The position numbers and the translations under genes were made by a program. From positions 62,001 to 126,000 of the forward strand of contig NZ_JAKNHJ010000001.1 in the NCBI RefSeq assembly GCF_022133705.1: a stretch of 64,000 nt of DNA, read 5' to 3'. The notes under the pieces were generated by a model, which searched no databases, had not been told where the DNA came from, and saw only the letters and a list, made by a program, of their open reading frames with translations. The stretch is from Varibaculum cambriense (GTDB lineage Bacteria > Actinomycetota > Actinomycetes > Actinomycetales > Actinomycetaceae). Shown piece by piece: positions 16,285 through 26,225 of this stretch (the stretch's first letter is position 1; each line of letters begins with the position of its first letter).

Positions 16285-18798
16285 ATGGTTGCGAAAAAAA
16301 ATAATAAGAAGCTTGAGTCCTCCTCTTCCGTTAAAGATAGCTCCCGGATGCGTGATGGGGTGGCGTTCTTACTTATTGCTTTAGCTACGATGTCGGCGTT
16401 AACGGAATGGTTCGCCATGGATGCACTAGCAACCCGAGCTTTGCATCATCTAGCGGCGGCTCTGCTGGGTATGTACAGCATCCTTGCCCCGATCATTTTG
16501 GTAGGGGCGGCGATTAGCCTCTTTCGCAACCGCGCCCCCGAAGAATCCCACCTCCACATTTTGCTGGGGACAATCGGGATAGCGGCAGCAGTTACCGGAA
16601 TTACCCATGTGGCATGTGCTAGTCCGCCAATAAGTAATTTTTCGGCGATTGAACAATCCGGAGGCATTCTGGGATGGCTTTTCGGGCATCCCCTGCAAAT
16701 CCTAGTCTCTGCACCCGGAGCGGTAATTTTACTGGTGCTCTTAGGTTTGTATTCCCTGCTAATCGCCACTGATACTTCTATTTCCCAAGTGTTAGGGGTC
16801 ATGCGCTCCCTCACTCAGCGAGTTAAAGCCGGCTTTGCGAAGTCGCCTGAAGCCGGGGAAACAGAGGGCGCGACCGAAACCAGCGCGGTGGAGGACACCG
16901 ATAAACAGGCTCCCGCTACCCGCACCCGCCGGCTGAAACGCTGGGAGCGGACGGCAGCGGCTGAGCAGGACGACTTGGCGGCGGAAACTGATAGCGGCAC
17001 CCAGGTGCTAGAGCCGCAAACGCCACAAACGCCGGCTTCAAAAGCGGAACCTAAGCCGCGCGCTTCGCGGATGCGGCTGCCCCAGGATGCGGAAGAAACC
17101 AAAGTTCTCAGCGGTACCGAAGCCGTCCCGATGCCAGAAAACGCCGATGAGGGAGAAAAAACCCAGCTGTTGCTGCCGGGCACCGGAGAAACCGGGATGG
17201 AGCTGGCCGATGGGCAAACCTATGAACTGCCCGGAGAGGAACTGCTAGTTAAAGGCAAGCCGCATAAGATCCGATCCGAAGCCAATGATCGGGTAGTTGC
17301 TGCCTTGGAAGAAGTATTCACCGAGTTCGGAGTGGACGTAAAAGTTACCGGATTCTCCCGCGGCCCTACGGTTACTCGTTATGAACTGGAACTGGGACCG
17401 GGGGTAAAAGTAGAGAAAATTACTAACCTCAAAAACAATATCGCTTACGCGGTGGCCAGTGCGGATGTGCGAATACTATCCCCGATTCCGGGTAAAAGTG
17501 CGATCGGGATCGAAATTCCGAACACCGATCGCGAGATTGTGGCGCTAGGCGACGTGCTACGTTCGGCTGCGGCCCACCGCTCAGCTCATCCGCTAATGGT
17601 CGGCGTGGGCAAAGACGTCGAGGGCGGATACGTAGTTACTAACCTGGCAAAGACTCCTCACCTTTTGGTAGCGGGAGCCACCGGTTCGGGTAAATCCTCT
17701 TTCGTAAACTCGATGATTACTTCCCTGTTGATGCGGGCTACCCCCGAGCAGGTGCGGTTGATTCTAGTTGACCCCAAGCGGGTGGAGCTCACTATCTATC
17801 AGGGGATTCCCCATCTGATTACCCCGATTATCACCGATCCCAAGAAGGCGGCGGAAGCCCTGGAATGGGCGGTTAAAGAGATGGATCACCGCTATAACGA
17901 TATGGCCAATTTTGGGCATAAACATATCGATTCTTTCAACCAGGCAGTGCGGGCAGGCGAAGTTGTGCCCCCACCTGGGTCTGAGCGGGAAATCAGTCCC
18001 TACCCTTATCTGTTGATCGTGGTAGACGAGCTAGCCGATATGATGATGGTCGCTCCCCGGGACGTAGAAGCCTCTATCCAGCGGATTACCCAGCTAGGAC
18101 GAGCCGCCGGGATTCACCTGGTAGTGGCCACCCAGCGTCCCTCGGTAGACGTAGTGACCGGTATTATCAAAGCTAATATCCCGTCCCGCTTAGCTTTCGC
18201 CACCTCCTCTATTACGGATTCGCGCACTATTTTGGATCAGGGGGGCGCCGAAGCGCTAATCGGTCAGGGTGACTCCCTCTATCTGCCGGCAGGAACCGCG
18301 AAGCCGATGCGTATTCAAGGTGCCTGGGTAGGTGAGGACGAGATTCAACGGGTCGTGGATTCGGTCAAATCCCAGATGAGTCCGGAATATCGCGAGGATG
18401 TAATCGTCAAAGAAGAGGACAAACCCAAAGTTGCCGAAGATATCGGTGACGATTTGGATGACCTGCTAGAGGCCGCGCAACTGGTGATTAACACCCAGTT
18501 AGGTTCGACTTCCATGCTGCAACGCAAATTGCGGGTAGGGTTCGCCCGGGCGGGCAGGCTGATGGATCTGCTTGAATCGCGAGAAATTGTAGGGCCTTCT
18601 CGGGGCTCCAAAGCTCGGGAAGTGTTAGTTTCTCCAGAGCAACTTCCCGAAGTGTTAGCGATGTTGCGCGGAGAAAAGCCCGCGGTTCCACCTGCGGACA
18701 CGTCCTCGGAAGGGATGAGCGGCAGCGCAGAAGAAGTCCCCTTAGAGGAAGTGGAAGCCGAAAGCAGCGAGGACGCGTGGGAGCTTACCGGACGCTAA
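16285..18798 (+). CDS. ftsK: DNA translocase FtsK/SpoIIIE
   Basis: An 837-residue septal DNA pump that clears chromosomes at division. Four N-terminal membrane segments lie within residues 20-175. A charged Ala/Glu/Thr-rich linker runs to about 330, followed by the alpha-beta motor with Walker A GATGSGKSS (Lys470) and Walker B LLIVVDELADMM. The C-terminal gamma winged helix (about 720-775, TSMLQRKLRVGFARAGRLMD) recognises polar DNA motifs. ATG 16285 is preceded by TAGAGT at 16270-16275, so the 5' UTR may be only a few nt. pgsA follows after 50 bp with its own -10-like TATAAT. Confidence 0.96.
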   Translation: MVAKKNNKKLESSSSVKDSSRMRDGVAFLLIALATMSALTEWFAMDALATRALHHLAAALLGMYSILAPIILVGAAISLFRNRAPEESHLHILLGTIGIAAAVTGITHVACASPPISNFSAIEQSGGILGWLFGHPLQILVSAPGAVILLVLLGLYSLLIATDTSISQVLGVMRSLTQRVKAGFAKSPEAGETEGATETSAVEDTDKQAPATRTRRLKRWERTAAAEQDDLAAETDSGTQVLEPQTPQTPASKAEPKPRASRMRLPQDAEETKVLSGTEAVPMPENADEGEKTQLLLPGTGETGMELADGQTYELPGEELLVKGKPHKIRSEANDRVVAALEEVFTEFGVDVKVTGFSRGPTVTRYELELGPGVKVEKITNLKNNIAYAVASADVRILSPIPGKSAIGIEIPNTDREIVALGDVLRSAAAHRSAHPLMVGVGKDVEGGYVVTNLAKTPHLLVAGATGSGKSSFVNSMITSLLMRATPEQVRLILVDPKRVELTIYQGIPHLITPIITDPKKAAEALEWAVKEMDHRYNDMANFGHKHIDSFNQAVRAGEVVPPPGSEREISPYPYLLIVVDELADMMMVAPRDVEASIQRITQLGRAAGIHLVVATQRPSVDVVTGIIKANIPSRLAFATSSITDSRTILDQGGAEALIGQGDSLYLPAGTAKPMRIQGAWVGEDEIQRVVDSVKSQMSPEYREDVIVKEEDKPKVAEDIGDDLDDLLEAAQLVINTQLGSTSMLQRKLRVGFARAGRLMDLLESREIVGPSRGSKAREVLVSPEQLPEVLAMLRGEKPAVPPADTSSEGMSGSAEEVPLEEVEAESSEDAWELTGR

Positions 18799-18848
18799 GC
18801 ACCTATAATGCGTTTTTAGAGCGTAAAAATCTATTAGAGTAGTAGTTG

Positions 18849-20117
18849 ATGGAAAGTAAAGAAAAACCCGCACCTTCATCGGAAAAGTGGCGGCAAATAA
18901 TTCCAAATGCCCTAACAATCGCGCGAATTATCTTGGTGCCAGTTTTTATCGCCTTGATGATTATGCAGCATATGCGGGGGTCAGTATCCCTACTAATTGT
19001 GTCTCTGGTGGTCTTTTGTATAGCTTCCTATACCGATCATCTAGACGGAAAACTGGCGCGCCGCTGGCAGGTGGTGAGTGATTTTGGGAAGCTAGTTGAC
19101 CCGATCGCGGATAAAGCGCTGATGATTTCGGCTTTCGTTTTACTCTCCCTATTCCAGAACCTGTGGTGGTGGTTCACTGCAGTCGTGATTCTACGTGAGG
19201 TGGCGGTTACTCTCCTGCGTATGTATCTGCTGCGTTCGGGAGTAGTTTTGCCTGCCTCTAAAGGCGGGAAAATCAAGACCAGCTTGCAGATCCTAATGGT
19301 CTTCTTGTGGATGCTAGCGGGGATTTGCTACCCGTTTAACACTCAGGTGGGTGTGGTGATTATGTACCTGGCGATTGCGGTTTTGATTGCTGCTTTCGTG
19401 GCCACGGTACTTTCGGGACTGGTCTACTTCCTGGATGCTCACGACAATCAAAAAGAACAAGCTAAAGCAGCAGACAGTGGCGATAAGGGCGAGGAAAATA
19501 CCTCGCTAGCTAAGCCGGACGCGGATACTGGAAAGCTCGGCAAAGGTGGGCAAGGAGCTGATAATGCACATCTCCCAGATGAAGATGCTCTAGAAGCTAA
19601 GAAAACCTGGGAACCGCGGGCAAAGCGCGCTGCCCGACGCAAAGAGCCCAAAGCGCAGGAAACCACAGCGGATCGGGCGGCAGCCACCACGACAGATGAA
19701 CCAGAGGTAAGCGATCCGAAAGACCGGGAGGAAGAGGCCTCGGTTTCCCTTGAGGAGACCCTTGGAGCTGCCTCTTCAAAGGATAAAGAAGGCGAGCCCC
19801 AGAGGGGAGGAGACCGTGCCGCCAAGTTTCCTTCGCGGCGTACGCGCCGAGCCCGGCAGGCGCAAAAGCTTGGGGGAGAAGCCGCACCCCACGATGAGCA
19901 ACAAGATAGTTCGCGGGATAACCAGCACTCCCCGTCTCCCGGGAGAATCCCAGATTTGTCGGCGGCCAGCGCTAGCCCTACGCCCAGCAGCGAGCCAGAG
20001 ACTGCGGAGGAAAGTCCAGAGCCAGAAGCGTCCGGGCTAGCACAAGAGGAAACGCGCGAGGAAACGCCTCGGTTCGCAATGACCCGTTCGCAGCTGCGGC
20101 GGCAAATGAATCAATAG
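18849..20117 (+). CDS. pgsA: CDP-diacylglycerol-glycerol-3-phosphate 3-phosphatidyltransferase with long disordered tail
   Basis: A 422-residue protein. Residues 1 to about 195 are a CDP-alcohol phosphatidyltransferase with several membrane helices and the motif D-H-L-D-G-K-L-A-R with downstream G-x3-D-x3-D (DFGKLVDPIAD). The product would be phosphatidylglycerol phosphate. The remaining 220 or so residues are hydrophilic, rich in Glu, Ala, Lys, Arg and Ser with several RRxxR clusters, about doubling the usual length. ATG 18849 is preferred over an overlapping TTG at 18846. In actinobacteria pgsA commonly precedes cinA, clgR and recA; the same neighbourhood is seen here. Confidence 0.93.
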   Translation: MESKEKPAPSSEKWRQIIPNALTIARIILVPVFIALMIMQHMRGSVSLLIVSLVVFCIASYTDHLDGKLARRWQVVSDFGKLVDPIADKALMISAFVLLSLFQNLWWWFTAVVILREVAVTLLRMYLLRSGVVLPASKGGKIKTSLQILMVFLWMLAGICYPFNTQVGVVIMYLAIAVLIAAFVATVLSGLVYFLDAHDNQKEQAKAADSGDKGEENTSLAKPDADTGKLGKGGQGADNAHLPDEDALEAKKTWEPRAKRAARRKEPKAQETTADRAAATTTDEPEVSDPKDREEEASVSLEETLGAASSKDKEGEPQRGGDRAAKFPSRRTRRARQAQKLGGEAAPHDEQQDSSRDNQHSPSPGRIPDLSAASASPTPSSEPETAEESPEPEASGLAQEETREETPRFAMTRSQLRRQMNQ

Positions 20118-20294
20118 TTTATAGTCACGTAGGTCACTTAGCTGTGAACACTGGCACTCTTTGTCGATATTTGGAATGAATCCCGCGAAGATGGTGTTGG
20201 AACCAGTGTGAATGCAAGAGAGTATCAAAAGACACCGGCCGGGTTCCATCAGGATGGGAAATCCGGGCACGGGCAGCAGATAGGGGGATATGCT

Positions 20295-20615
20295 ATGGAT
20301 ATGACAAGCAAAGATTCGGGGAACAAGACTCCGTTGCTGCGCGAAGAGATTGGGCAAGTTCTACGGATGGTACGCCGATCCCAGGGGCGCACCTTACGGG
20401 AAGTTTCCACCAGTGCCCAGGTGTCTTTGGGGTATCTTTCTGAGGTAGAGCGCGGGCAAAAAGAAGCTTCTTCGGAACTACTAGCTGCGATTTGTAACGC
20501 TCTCGAGGTGCCGATGGCAATGGTGCTGCGGGAAGTTTCGTTACGAGTAGCGGTAGCAGAGGGGCTCTCCGTGCGTCGCCAGGTGCCAGAAGTGCCGGTA
20601 CATTCGGTAGTCTAG
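20295..20615 (+). CDS. clgR: XRE-family transcriptional regulator, ClgR type
   Basis: A 106-residue protein with one helix-turn-helix ([29 protein letters not shown]) in residues about 20-80 and the ClgR-typical tail. In corynebacteria and streptomycetes ClgR activates clp protease and recA-linked stress genes. The start is ATG 20295, with AGGGGG at 20282-20287 seven nt upstream; a longer reading from 20208 lacks a ribosome site. Position between pgsA and recA is the conserved location for clgR. Confidence 0.88.
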   Translation: MDMTSKDSGNKTPLLREEIGQVLRMVRRSQGRTLREVSTSAQVSLGYLSEVERGQKEASSELLAAICNALEVPMAMVLREVSLRVAVAEGLSVRRQVPEVPVHSVV

Positions 20616-20619
20616 CCTG

Positions 20620-20874
20620 GTGAAACGCTCAGAGTTCGACTTTGCCCTGAAAGCCGTTTTTGGATCGGCTTTCGGGGCGTCTTTACTTTCAGATTTATAC
20701 TTACCTGATTTGCACTCCACTGCCGAGCAGGCTTTAGCCTCTGGGGAAGATCCCCAGCAAATTTGGGACTGCCTATTGACGCAAACCGATAGTGATCCGC
20801 AGCTGCGTTTTATCCATCGCGCTGATCGGAGAACTTTGAATGAGCTCGCGCGTCAAGGATTATTAAGAACTTAA
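20620..20874 (+). CDS. DUF3046 family protein
   Basis: An 84-residue protein starting at GTG 20620, 4 bp after clgR. It matches the DUF3046 pattern common next to recA in actinobacteria: an N-terminal MKRSEFDFALKAVFG, a central DLYLPDL, and W-x-C-L...P...R-F near the C-terminus. Function is unknown. Probably co-transcribed with clgR. Confidence 0.85.
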   Translation: MKRSEFDFALKAVFGSAFGASLLSDLYLPDLHSTAEQALASGEDPQQIWDCLLTQTDSDPQLRFIHRADRRTLNELARQGLLRT

Positions 20875-20954
20875 CGGGGAAAATAGGGGGTATTGGCGCC
20901 CCAGTTAATAGTTTTTAGCCGGCTTATATTTTTCTTCCTCCGCATTTCATTTTG

Positions 20955-20970
20955 TCGAACATCTGTTCGC
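20955..20970. promoter_or_regulatory. LexA-binding SOS box upstream of recA
   Basis: TCGAACATCTGTTCGC differs from the actinobacterial/Gram-positive consensus TCGAAC-N4-GTTCGA only in the last base. It lies 178 bp before the recA start. The lexA gene itself is not in the window. Confidence 0.88.
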
Positions 20971-21148
20971 TAGGTACAGTTGTACTCAGACGCGCAGTCG
21001 GTGATTTTTCCCTTACGGATTATCGCCAAGCTGTTAAACGTAATTGGCCGTACGTAGCGTTAGCTTGGAGCCTCGGAGAGGGGTACCCCAAGGTAAAACC
21101 CAGGCCAGCCCAGTAATAGTTCGGAGAGAACCAGGAAGGATAGACACC

Positions 21149-22222
21149 ATGGCAAAAAAGACCGCAAAACGGCAAGTAAGCACAGGCGGAAACCGGGAAC
21201 AAGCCTTAGATATGGCGCTAGCCGCGATAGATAAGCAATTCGGTAAGGGTTCAGTGATGCGCCTAGGGGAAAACACTCATCGCCAGGTGGAGGTCATCTC
21301 AACTGGTTCTGTGGCTTTAGATATCGCCCTGGGGGTGGGGGGATTACCTCGGGGACGAATTATCGAGATTTACGGTCCGGAGTCTTCCGGTAAAACCACT
21401 GTAGCTCTGCACGCGGTAGCGGCGGCTCAAAAGGCCGGTGGGAATGCCGCTTTTATTGATGCTGAGCACGCCCTCGACCCCGAATACGCCAAGAAACTAG
21501 GGGTCAATACGGATGAACTCTTGGTTGCCCAGCCTGATACCGGGGAACAGGCTTTAGAAATCGCCGATATGCTGGTGCGCTCGGGGGGAATTGATATTTT
21601 AGTTATCGACTCGGTAGCAGCGCTGGTCCCCAAAGCAGAAATCGATGGGGAAATGGGAGACTCCCATGTAGGTCTCCAGGCGCGCCTAATGAGCCAGGCG
21701 CTGCGGAAAATGACCGGAGCGTTGTCTGCCACCGGCACCACCGCGATCTTCATTAACCAGTTGCGGGAAAAGATCGGGGTTTTCTTCGGATCTCCGGAAA
21801 CCACTACCGGGGGTAAAGCCCTGAAGTTCTATGCCTCGGTGCGCATTGATGTGCGCCGGATTGAAACCTTAAAGGATTCTTCGGGACCGATTGGTTCGCG
21901 TACCCGCGCGAAAGTAGTAAAAAACAAGATGGCTCCGCCTTTCAAGACTGCTGAGTTTGACCTGATGTACGGGGAAGGGATCTCTCGCGAAGCCTCGATT
22001 ATCGACTTGGCTACCGATCTGGCAATCGTGCGTAAATCAGGAGCCTGGTACACCTATGAGGGCGACCAATTGGGGCAAGGGAAAGAAAACGTACGGCAGT
22101 ATTTGAAGGATAATGCGGAACTAGCGGATGAAATCGAAGAAAAGATTTTGAAAGCCGTGGGCATTATCGGGGAGGACGCTGCCGAAGATCCCGCAGATGA
22201 TGCTGCCGCTAGTGACAAGTAG
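21149..22222 (+). CDS. recA: Recombinase RecA
   Basis: A 357-residue protein with Walker [10 protein letters not shown] near residue 75, Walker [12 protein letters not shown], and the DNA-binding loops of RecA ([15 protein letters not shown]). It performs homologous recombination and triggers LexA self-cleavage. No intein is present, unlike some mycobacterial RecAs. ATG 21149 has AGGAAGG upstream; a longer reading from 21044 is unlike RecA at its N-terminus. Transcription probably starts near the SOS box, leaving a leader of 150 nt or more. recX follows 20 bp downstream. Confidence 0.98.
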   Translation: MAKKTAKRQVSTGGNREQALDMALAAIDKQFGKGSVMRLGENTHRQVEVISTGSVALDIALGVGGLPRGRIIEIYGPESSGKTTVALHAVAAAQKAGGNAAFIDAEHALDPEYAKKLGVNTDELLVAQPDTGEQALEIADMLVRSGGIDILVIDSVAALVPKAEIDGEMGDSHVGLQARLMSQALRKMTGALSATGTTAIFINQLREKIGVFFGSPETTTGGKALKFYASVRIDVRRIETLKDSSGPIGSRTRAKVVKNKMAPPFKTAEFDLMYGEGISREASIIDLATDLAIVRKSGAWYTYEGDQLGQGKENVRQYLKDNAELADEIEEKILKAVGIIGEDAAEDPADDAAASDK

Positions 22223-22242
22223 GGCTATTTAGCTTCAGCTTC

Positions 22243-22827
22243 ATGGTTAAGTATTTAGATCCAGAAAGTGATTTTGGCCTTCCCCGGCGCCGGAAGAAAA
22301 GCCCCAATCTGGCGGCGCGGCGGCAAAAGAATGCGGAGCTTCCTAGAGAGGAAGCATTAGCTGCGGCCAGGGAGGCGGCGATGCGAGTACTAGATCGCAC
22401 CGCTGCCTCCAGCTCCCAGATTCACCAAAAACTGACTAAGGCGGGTTTTCTTCCAGAAATTGCTGACGAAATTGTCACTCGCTTTGCCGAGGTGGGGTTG
22501 CTAGATGACCGCGAATATGCCGCCATGCTGGTGCGTACCCGCTTTCAAGAACGCGGCCTCGTGGGCAGAGCTTTAGTTCAAGAGTTAAACCGGAAAGGCA
22601 TAGCTCCTGACCTGCAGCAAGAAGCCTTAGCGCAGATTTGCCCGGAACAAGAGGCGCAAAGCGCTCGGATGCTAGCGGAAAAAAAGGCGCGCTCTTTGCA
22701 CAATGTTTCCTATCCGCAGGCAATGCGCCGGATAGGTGCATTTTTAGCTCGCAAAGGATACTCGTCCAGCCAGTGCCACCAAGCTACCCGCGAAGTATTG
22801 GCAGATAGAGACTTCGAAACTGAATAG
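22243..22827 (+). CDS. recX: Regulatory protein RecX
   Basis: A 194-residue helical protein of the RecX family that modulates RecA filaments. Repeats typical of the family are visible: AMRVLDRTAASSSQIHQKL, then VVTRFAEVGLLDDREYA-like and ELNRKGI segments. The first 45 or so residues are a charged extension. It lies 20 bp after recA and is in the same SOS-regulated transcript. Confidence 0.93.
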   Translation: MVKYLDPESDFGLPRRRKKSPNLAARRQKNAELPREEALAAAREAAMRVLDRTAASSSQIHQKLTKAGFLPEIADEIVTRFAEVGLLDDREYAAMLVRTRFQERGLVGRALVQELNRKGIAPDLQQEALAQICPEQEAQSARMLAEKKARSLHNVSYPQAMRRIGAFLARKGYSSSQCHQATREVLADRDFETE

Positions 22828-22856
22828 GCAAGGCCGGATCGTGCCATGATGGAACT

Positions 22857-23336
22857 ATGAACCAAGAATTAGATACGTTAGCGCGTCGCTTACAAGAGAT
22901 TCTGCGCGAGAAAAGCTACACCATCGCCTGCGCCGAGTCCCTAACTGCCGGGCTGGTATGCGCAACTCTGTGTGATATTGCCGGAGCCTCCGACGTGGTT
23001 GCCGGGGGAGTCACCACCTACCAGACCAGCACGAAAAGCGAAGTCTTGGGGGTTTCCCGCTCCCGCCTACAAGAAACTGGAGCCGTAGATCCGGTGGTGG
23101 CCGAAGCAATGGCACAGGGAGCGGCCAAACTATTTTCTGCTGACGTGGCTTTAGCTACTACCGGAGTGGCCGGACCAGGCAGCCAAGACGGACATAGTGC
23201 CGGTACGGTGTTTATTTCAGTGGCAACCCCCGCCGGGGGAGCAACTACGGAGCTTTCTCTATCCGGAGATCGTAACCAGATTCGCCTGCAAACAGTGGCC
23301 GCCGTCCTCCAACTGGCGATTGAGGCTTTAAGCTAA
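22857..23336 (+). CDS. CinA C-terminal domain protein (nicotinamide-nucleotide amidase type)
   Basis: A 159-residue stand-alone CinA C-terminal domain with CAESLTAGLV, GGVTTYQTSTK and TTGVAGPGSQDG, the signature regions of PncC-like NMN deamidases. The family recycles pyridine nucleotides; the link to competence is only historical in most bacteria. CATGAT at 22845-22850 starts 12 nt before the ATG, so this gene is probably leaderless with its own promoter although it follows recX by 29 bp. Confidence 0.92.
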   Translation: MNQELDTLARRLQEILREKSYTIACAESLTAGLVCATLCDIAGASDVVAGGVTTYQTSTKSEVLGVSRSRLQETGAVDPVVAEAMAQGAAKLFSADVALATTGVAGPGSQDGHSAGTVFISVATPAGGATTELSLSGDRNQIRLQTVAAVLQLAIEALS

Positions 23337-23377
23337 GCGCTTGTGGGCGGCACGGATTCCTCGGGTAACCTAGAAGC

Positions 23378-24499
23378 GTGGCATACGATTACGAAGAGCA
23401 ACTGGCTAAGGCGCAAACTACTCTAGAGAAAATTCGGGCGGTTACTGATCCGGAAAAGTTGGGAGCCCAGATAAAAGAACTGGAACAAGCCAGCGTAGAC
23501 CCTAATCTATGGGATGATCCCGATCATGCTCAGCAAGTAACCTCGCAGCTATCTCACCTAAAAGCCCGTCTTGACCAGGTAGAACGCTTAGATCAAAGCG
23601 TAGAGGACGCCCTAACTTTGCAAACTATGGCGGGTGAAGAGCTGGGGGAAGATCGCGAAGAAATTCTATCTGAGCTGCGTACCCTGCTAGAAAAACTAAA
23701 TAAAGAGCTCGCTGAACTGGAAGTTCAAACCCTACTTTCCGGTGAATATGATGAACGCCGGGCAGTGGTTACTATCCGATCCGGAGTTGGGGGAGTAGAC
23801 GCCGCGGATTTTGCGGAAATGCTGCTGCGAATGTATTTACGTTGGGCGGAGCGCCACGGCTATCCCACCCAGGTGATGGATACTTCTTATGCGGAGGAAG
23901 CGGGAATCAAGTCCGCTACTTTCCAAATTGACGCGCCTTATGCCTACGGGACTTTATCAGTTGAGGCCGGAACTCACCGCTTGGTGCGACAAAGTCCTTT
24001 CGATAATCAGTCACGCCGGCAAACTTCTTTTGCCGCGGTAGAAGTAATTCCCCTAATTGAATCCGATGACCAGATAGAGATTCCGGAATCCGACTTGCGG
24101 ATAGATGTATTCCGCTCTTCTGGACCGGGCGGGCAATCGGTAAATACTACCGACTCGGCGGTACGGATGACTCACATTCCCACCGGGATCGTAGTCAGTA
24201 TGCAAAACGAAAAGTCCCAGATCCAAAACCGGGCAGCGGCGCTGCGAGTACTGCAATCGCGGCTGTTGCAGTTACGACACGAGGAAGAACAAGCCAAGAA
24301 GAAGGAACTGGCCGGAGAAGTAAAAGCCTCCTGGGGAGACCAGATGCGCTCCTATGTGATGCACCCTTATAAAATGGTGAAAGACCTGCGTACTTTAGAG
24401 GAATCATCGCAGGTAGATTCAGTATTAGATGGAGATATCGATAGTTTCTTAGATTCGGGAATCCGGTGGCGTAAAGCCCAGGAAGAAAGTGAGAACTAG
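23378..24499 (+). CDS. prfB: Peptide chain release factor 2
   Basis: A 373-residue class I release factor for UGA/UAA. It carries the anticodon-like tripeptide region [15 protein letters not shown] and the catalytic GGQ in [16 protein letters not shown] near residue 250. The frame is open throughout, so it lacks the programmed +1 frameshift that controls prfB in many bacteria. The start is GTG 23378, preceded at 12 nt by TAACCT, so probably leaderless. prfB-ftsE-ftsX-smpB is a conserved actinobacterial order. Confidence 0.96.
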   Translation: MAYDYEEQLAKAQTTLEKIRAVTDPEKLGAQIKELEQASVDPNLWDDPDHAQQVTSQLSHLKARLDQVERLDQSVEDALTLQTMAGEELGEDREEILSELRTLLEKLNKELAELEVQTLLSGEYDERRAVVTIRSGVGGVDAADFAEMLLRMYLRWAERHGYPTQVMDTSYAEEAGIKSATFQIDAPYAYGTLSVEAGTHRLVRQSPFDNQSRRQTSFAAVEVIPLIESDDQIEIPESDLRIDVFRSSGPGGQSVNTTDSAVRMTHIPTGIVVSMQNEKSQIQNRAAALRVLQSRLLQLRHEEEQAKKKELAGEVKASWGDQMRSYVMHPYKMVKDLRTLEESSQVDSVLDGDIDSFLDSGIRWRKAQEESEN

Positions 24500-24607
24500 C
24501 ACGTCAAAGCGCTAAGCGTCCCCTAATCGGCGTGTAAGCACCAATGCCGCCTCCCCAGGCGCTAAGTTGGTCAGTGCCGGAGGCTTTCAACAGCTAGTGG
24601 GGGATGC

Positions 24608-25300
24608 ATGATTACTTTTGACGATGTCTCAATGGTTTATAAACGGGGGGCTCGCCCCGCGTTAAACCACGTGAGCACCAATATAGAGCGGGGAGAATTT
24701 GTTTTCCTCGTGGGTAAATCAGGTTCAGGCAAGTCCACTTTCCTAACTATGATTTACCGTGAAAATAGTCCCACGGAAGGCACCGTGACGGTGTTGGGAA
24801 AGGATGTTGGCCGGCTCTCGCGGTGGAAAGTTCCGAAATTACGTCGTCAAATCGGTACAGTTTTTCAAGATTTCCGCCTGCTAGATAACAAATCTGTGGA
24901 AGCAAATGTGGCCTTAGCGATGCAGGTGATTGGGCGCCCTCGGCACGCTATAAAAACAGAAGTGCCCCAGGTATTATCGCTGGTGGGGCTAGAGGGTAAA
25001 GAAAAACGGATGCCCTATGAGCTATCTGGTGGGGAACAGCAGCGAGTAGCGATCGCCCGCGCGATGGTCAATCGCCCAGAGATTCTACTGGCAGATGAGC
25101 CCACCGGAAATCTGGATCCGAAAACCTCGCTGGGGATTATGCGACTGCTGGATCGGATTAACCGTACGGGCACCACGGTAGTGATGGCCACTCACGATGA
25201 CGAGATTGTCAATCAGTTACGCAAACGAGTGATTGAACTTGTGGATGGGGAAATAGTGCGCGACCAGGATCGCGGCGTGTACGGATCGAGTCGAAGCTAG
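24608..25300 (+). CDS. ftsE: Cell-division ABC transporter ATP-binding protein FtsE
   Basis: A 230-residue ABC ATPase with Walker [10 protein letters not shown], signature [14 protein letters not shown], Walker [13 protein letters not shown] and the switch His in MATHDD. FtsE drives conformational change in FtsX to activate peptidoglycan hydrolases at the septum. GGGG at 24599-24602 may serve as ribosome site for the ATG. It is followed 8 bp later by ftsX. Confidence 0.96.
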   Translation: MITFDDVSMVYKRGARPALNHVSTNIERGEFVFLVGKSGSGKSTFLTMIYRENSPTEGTVTVLGKDVGRLSRWKVPKLRRQIGTVFQDFRLLDNKSVEANVALAMQVIGRPRHAIKTEVPQVLSLVGLEGKEKRMPYELSGGEQQRVAIARAMVNRPEILLADEPTGNLDPKTSLGIMRLLDRINRTGTTVVMATHDDEIVNQLRKRVIELVDGEIVRDQDRGVYGSSRS

Positions 25301-25308
25301 GAGAAGAA

Positions 25309-26223
25309 ATGCGTTTGCGGTTTATCCTTGGCCGGGTATTTTCCGGACTGGGACATAATATGGCGATGACCATTTCGGTGGTGTTGGTGACCTTTATTTC
25401 CCTGCTGTTTGTGGGCGTAGGCGGCCTGTCCCAGATGCAGATTTCTGCGATGCAACAGGAATGGTACGCCAAGGTGGAAGTTAGCGTCTATATGTGCGCT
25501 CAGGACGACCAGGTGGGCAACTGTAATGGTCAGCAGGCTACTAAGCAGCAGATTCAAGATGTTCGCGACGAGTTAGAGCACGGAACTTTAGCGACCTATG
25601 TTGACCATTACGATTTCCAGAACCACGATCAGGTGTACGCGGATTTTCAAAAACAATATGGGGATACCACTTTAGGGCAAGCTACTAAACCGGAAATGTT
25701 ACCCCAGGCTTTTCGGATCAAAATGAAGGATCCTTCCCAATACGAGATTGTCTCTGCCCAGCTAGAGGGACAGCCGGGGGTAGAACAAGTTCAAGACCAA
25801 TCCCAGTTGGTTAAACCGCTAATGAATCTGTTTAGCCAAGCTAGTCGGATTTCCTGGGGATTAGCGGCGGTGATGGCGATTGCGGCAATCCTGCTGATTG
25901 TTACCACGATTCGCCTGTCGGCCATGTCTCGGCAAAAAGAAACCGAGATTATGCGGATGGAAGGTGCCTCCGGGTTGTTTATCCAACTGCCCTTTATGAT
26001 CGAGGGCGCGCTATGTGCGCTCTTGGGGGCCTTACTGGCTTGCGGAGCGCTATACGCGGGCGTGAAATACCTGGTGCAAGGGTGGTTGCAAAAGACCATT
26101 CCTTTCATCCAATTCGTAGATCTGCGCGAGGTAGCGATTTTGTCCGGCATCATCGTGGTGGCGGCTTTAGTGCTTTCGATTATTGCCTCCCTGGCTTCCT
26201 TAGCTAAATACGCCAAGGTGTAG
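25309..26223 (+). CDS. ftsX: Cell-division membrane protein FtsX
   Basis: A 304-residue protein with the FtsX layout: one N-terminal membrane helix (about 20-45), an extracellular loop of about 120 residues, and three C-terminal helices from residue 185. The extracellular loop contains two Cys (YMCAQDDQVGNC), possibly a disulfide, and is the expected contact for a secreted hydrolase. Overlap or near-overlap with ftsE and the M23 gene (2 bp gap) supports a single FtsEX-hydrolase module. Confidence 0.95.
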   Translation: MRLRFILGRVFSGLGHNMAMTISVVLVTFISLLFVGVGGLSQMQISAMQQEWYAKVEVSVYMCAQDDQVGNCNGQQATKQQIQDVRDELEHGTLATYVDHYDFQNHDQVYADFQKQYGDTTLGQATKPEMLPQAFRIKMKDPSQYEIVSAQLEGQPGVEQVQDQSQLVKPLMNLFSQASRISWGLAAVMAIAAILLIVTTIRLSAMSRQKETEIMRMEGASGLFIQLPFMIEGALCALLGALLACGALYAGVKYLVQGWLQKTIPFIQFVDLREVAILSGIIVVAALVLSIIASLASLAKYAKV

Positions 26224-26225
26224 CT

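Noticed and set aside
20951-20980. TTGTCG...TAGGTA before recA as a RecA-NDp (PafBC-type) promoter
   Set aside because: The spacing and the GTG part of the motif do not match; the bases are better explained by the LexA box.
21149-22222. Intein in recA
   Set aside because: Length (357 residues) and continuous RecA motifs leave no room for one.
23378-23470. Programmed frameshift in prfB
   Set aside because: The frame is open from GTG to stop with no internal in-frame UGA or CUUUGA slippery site.
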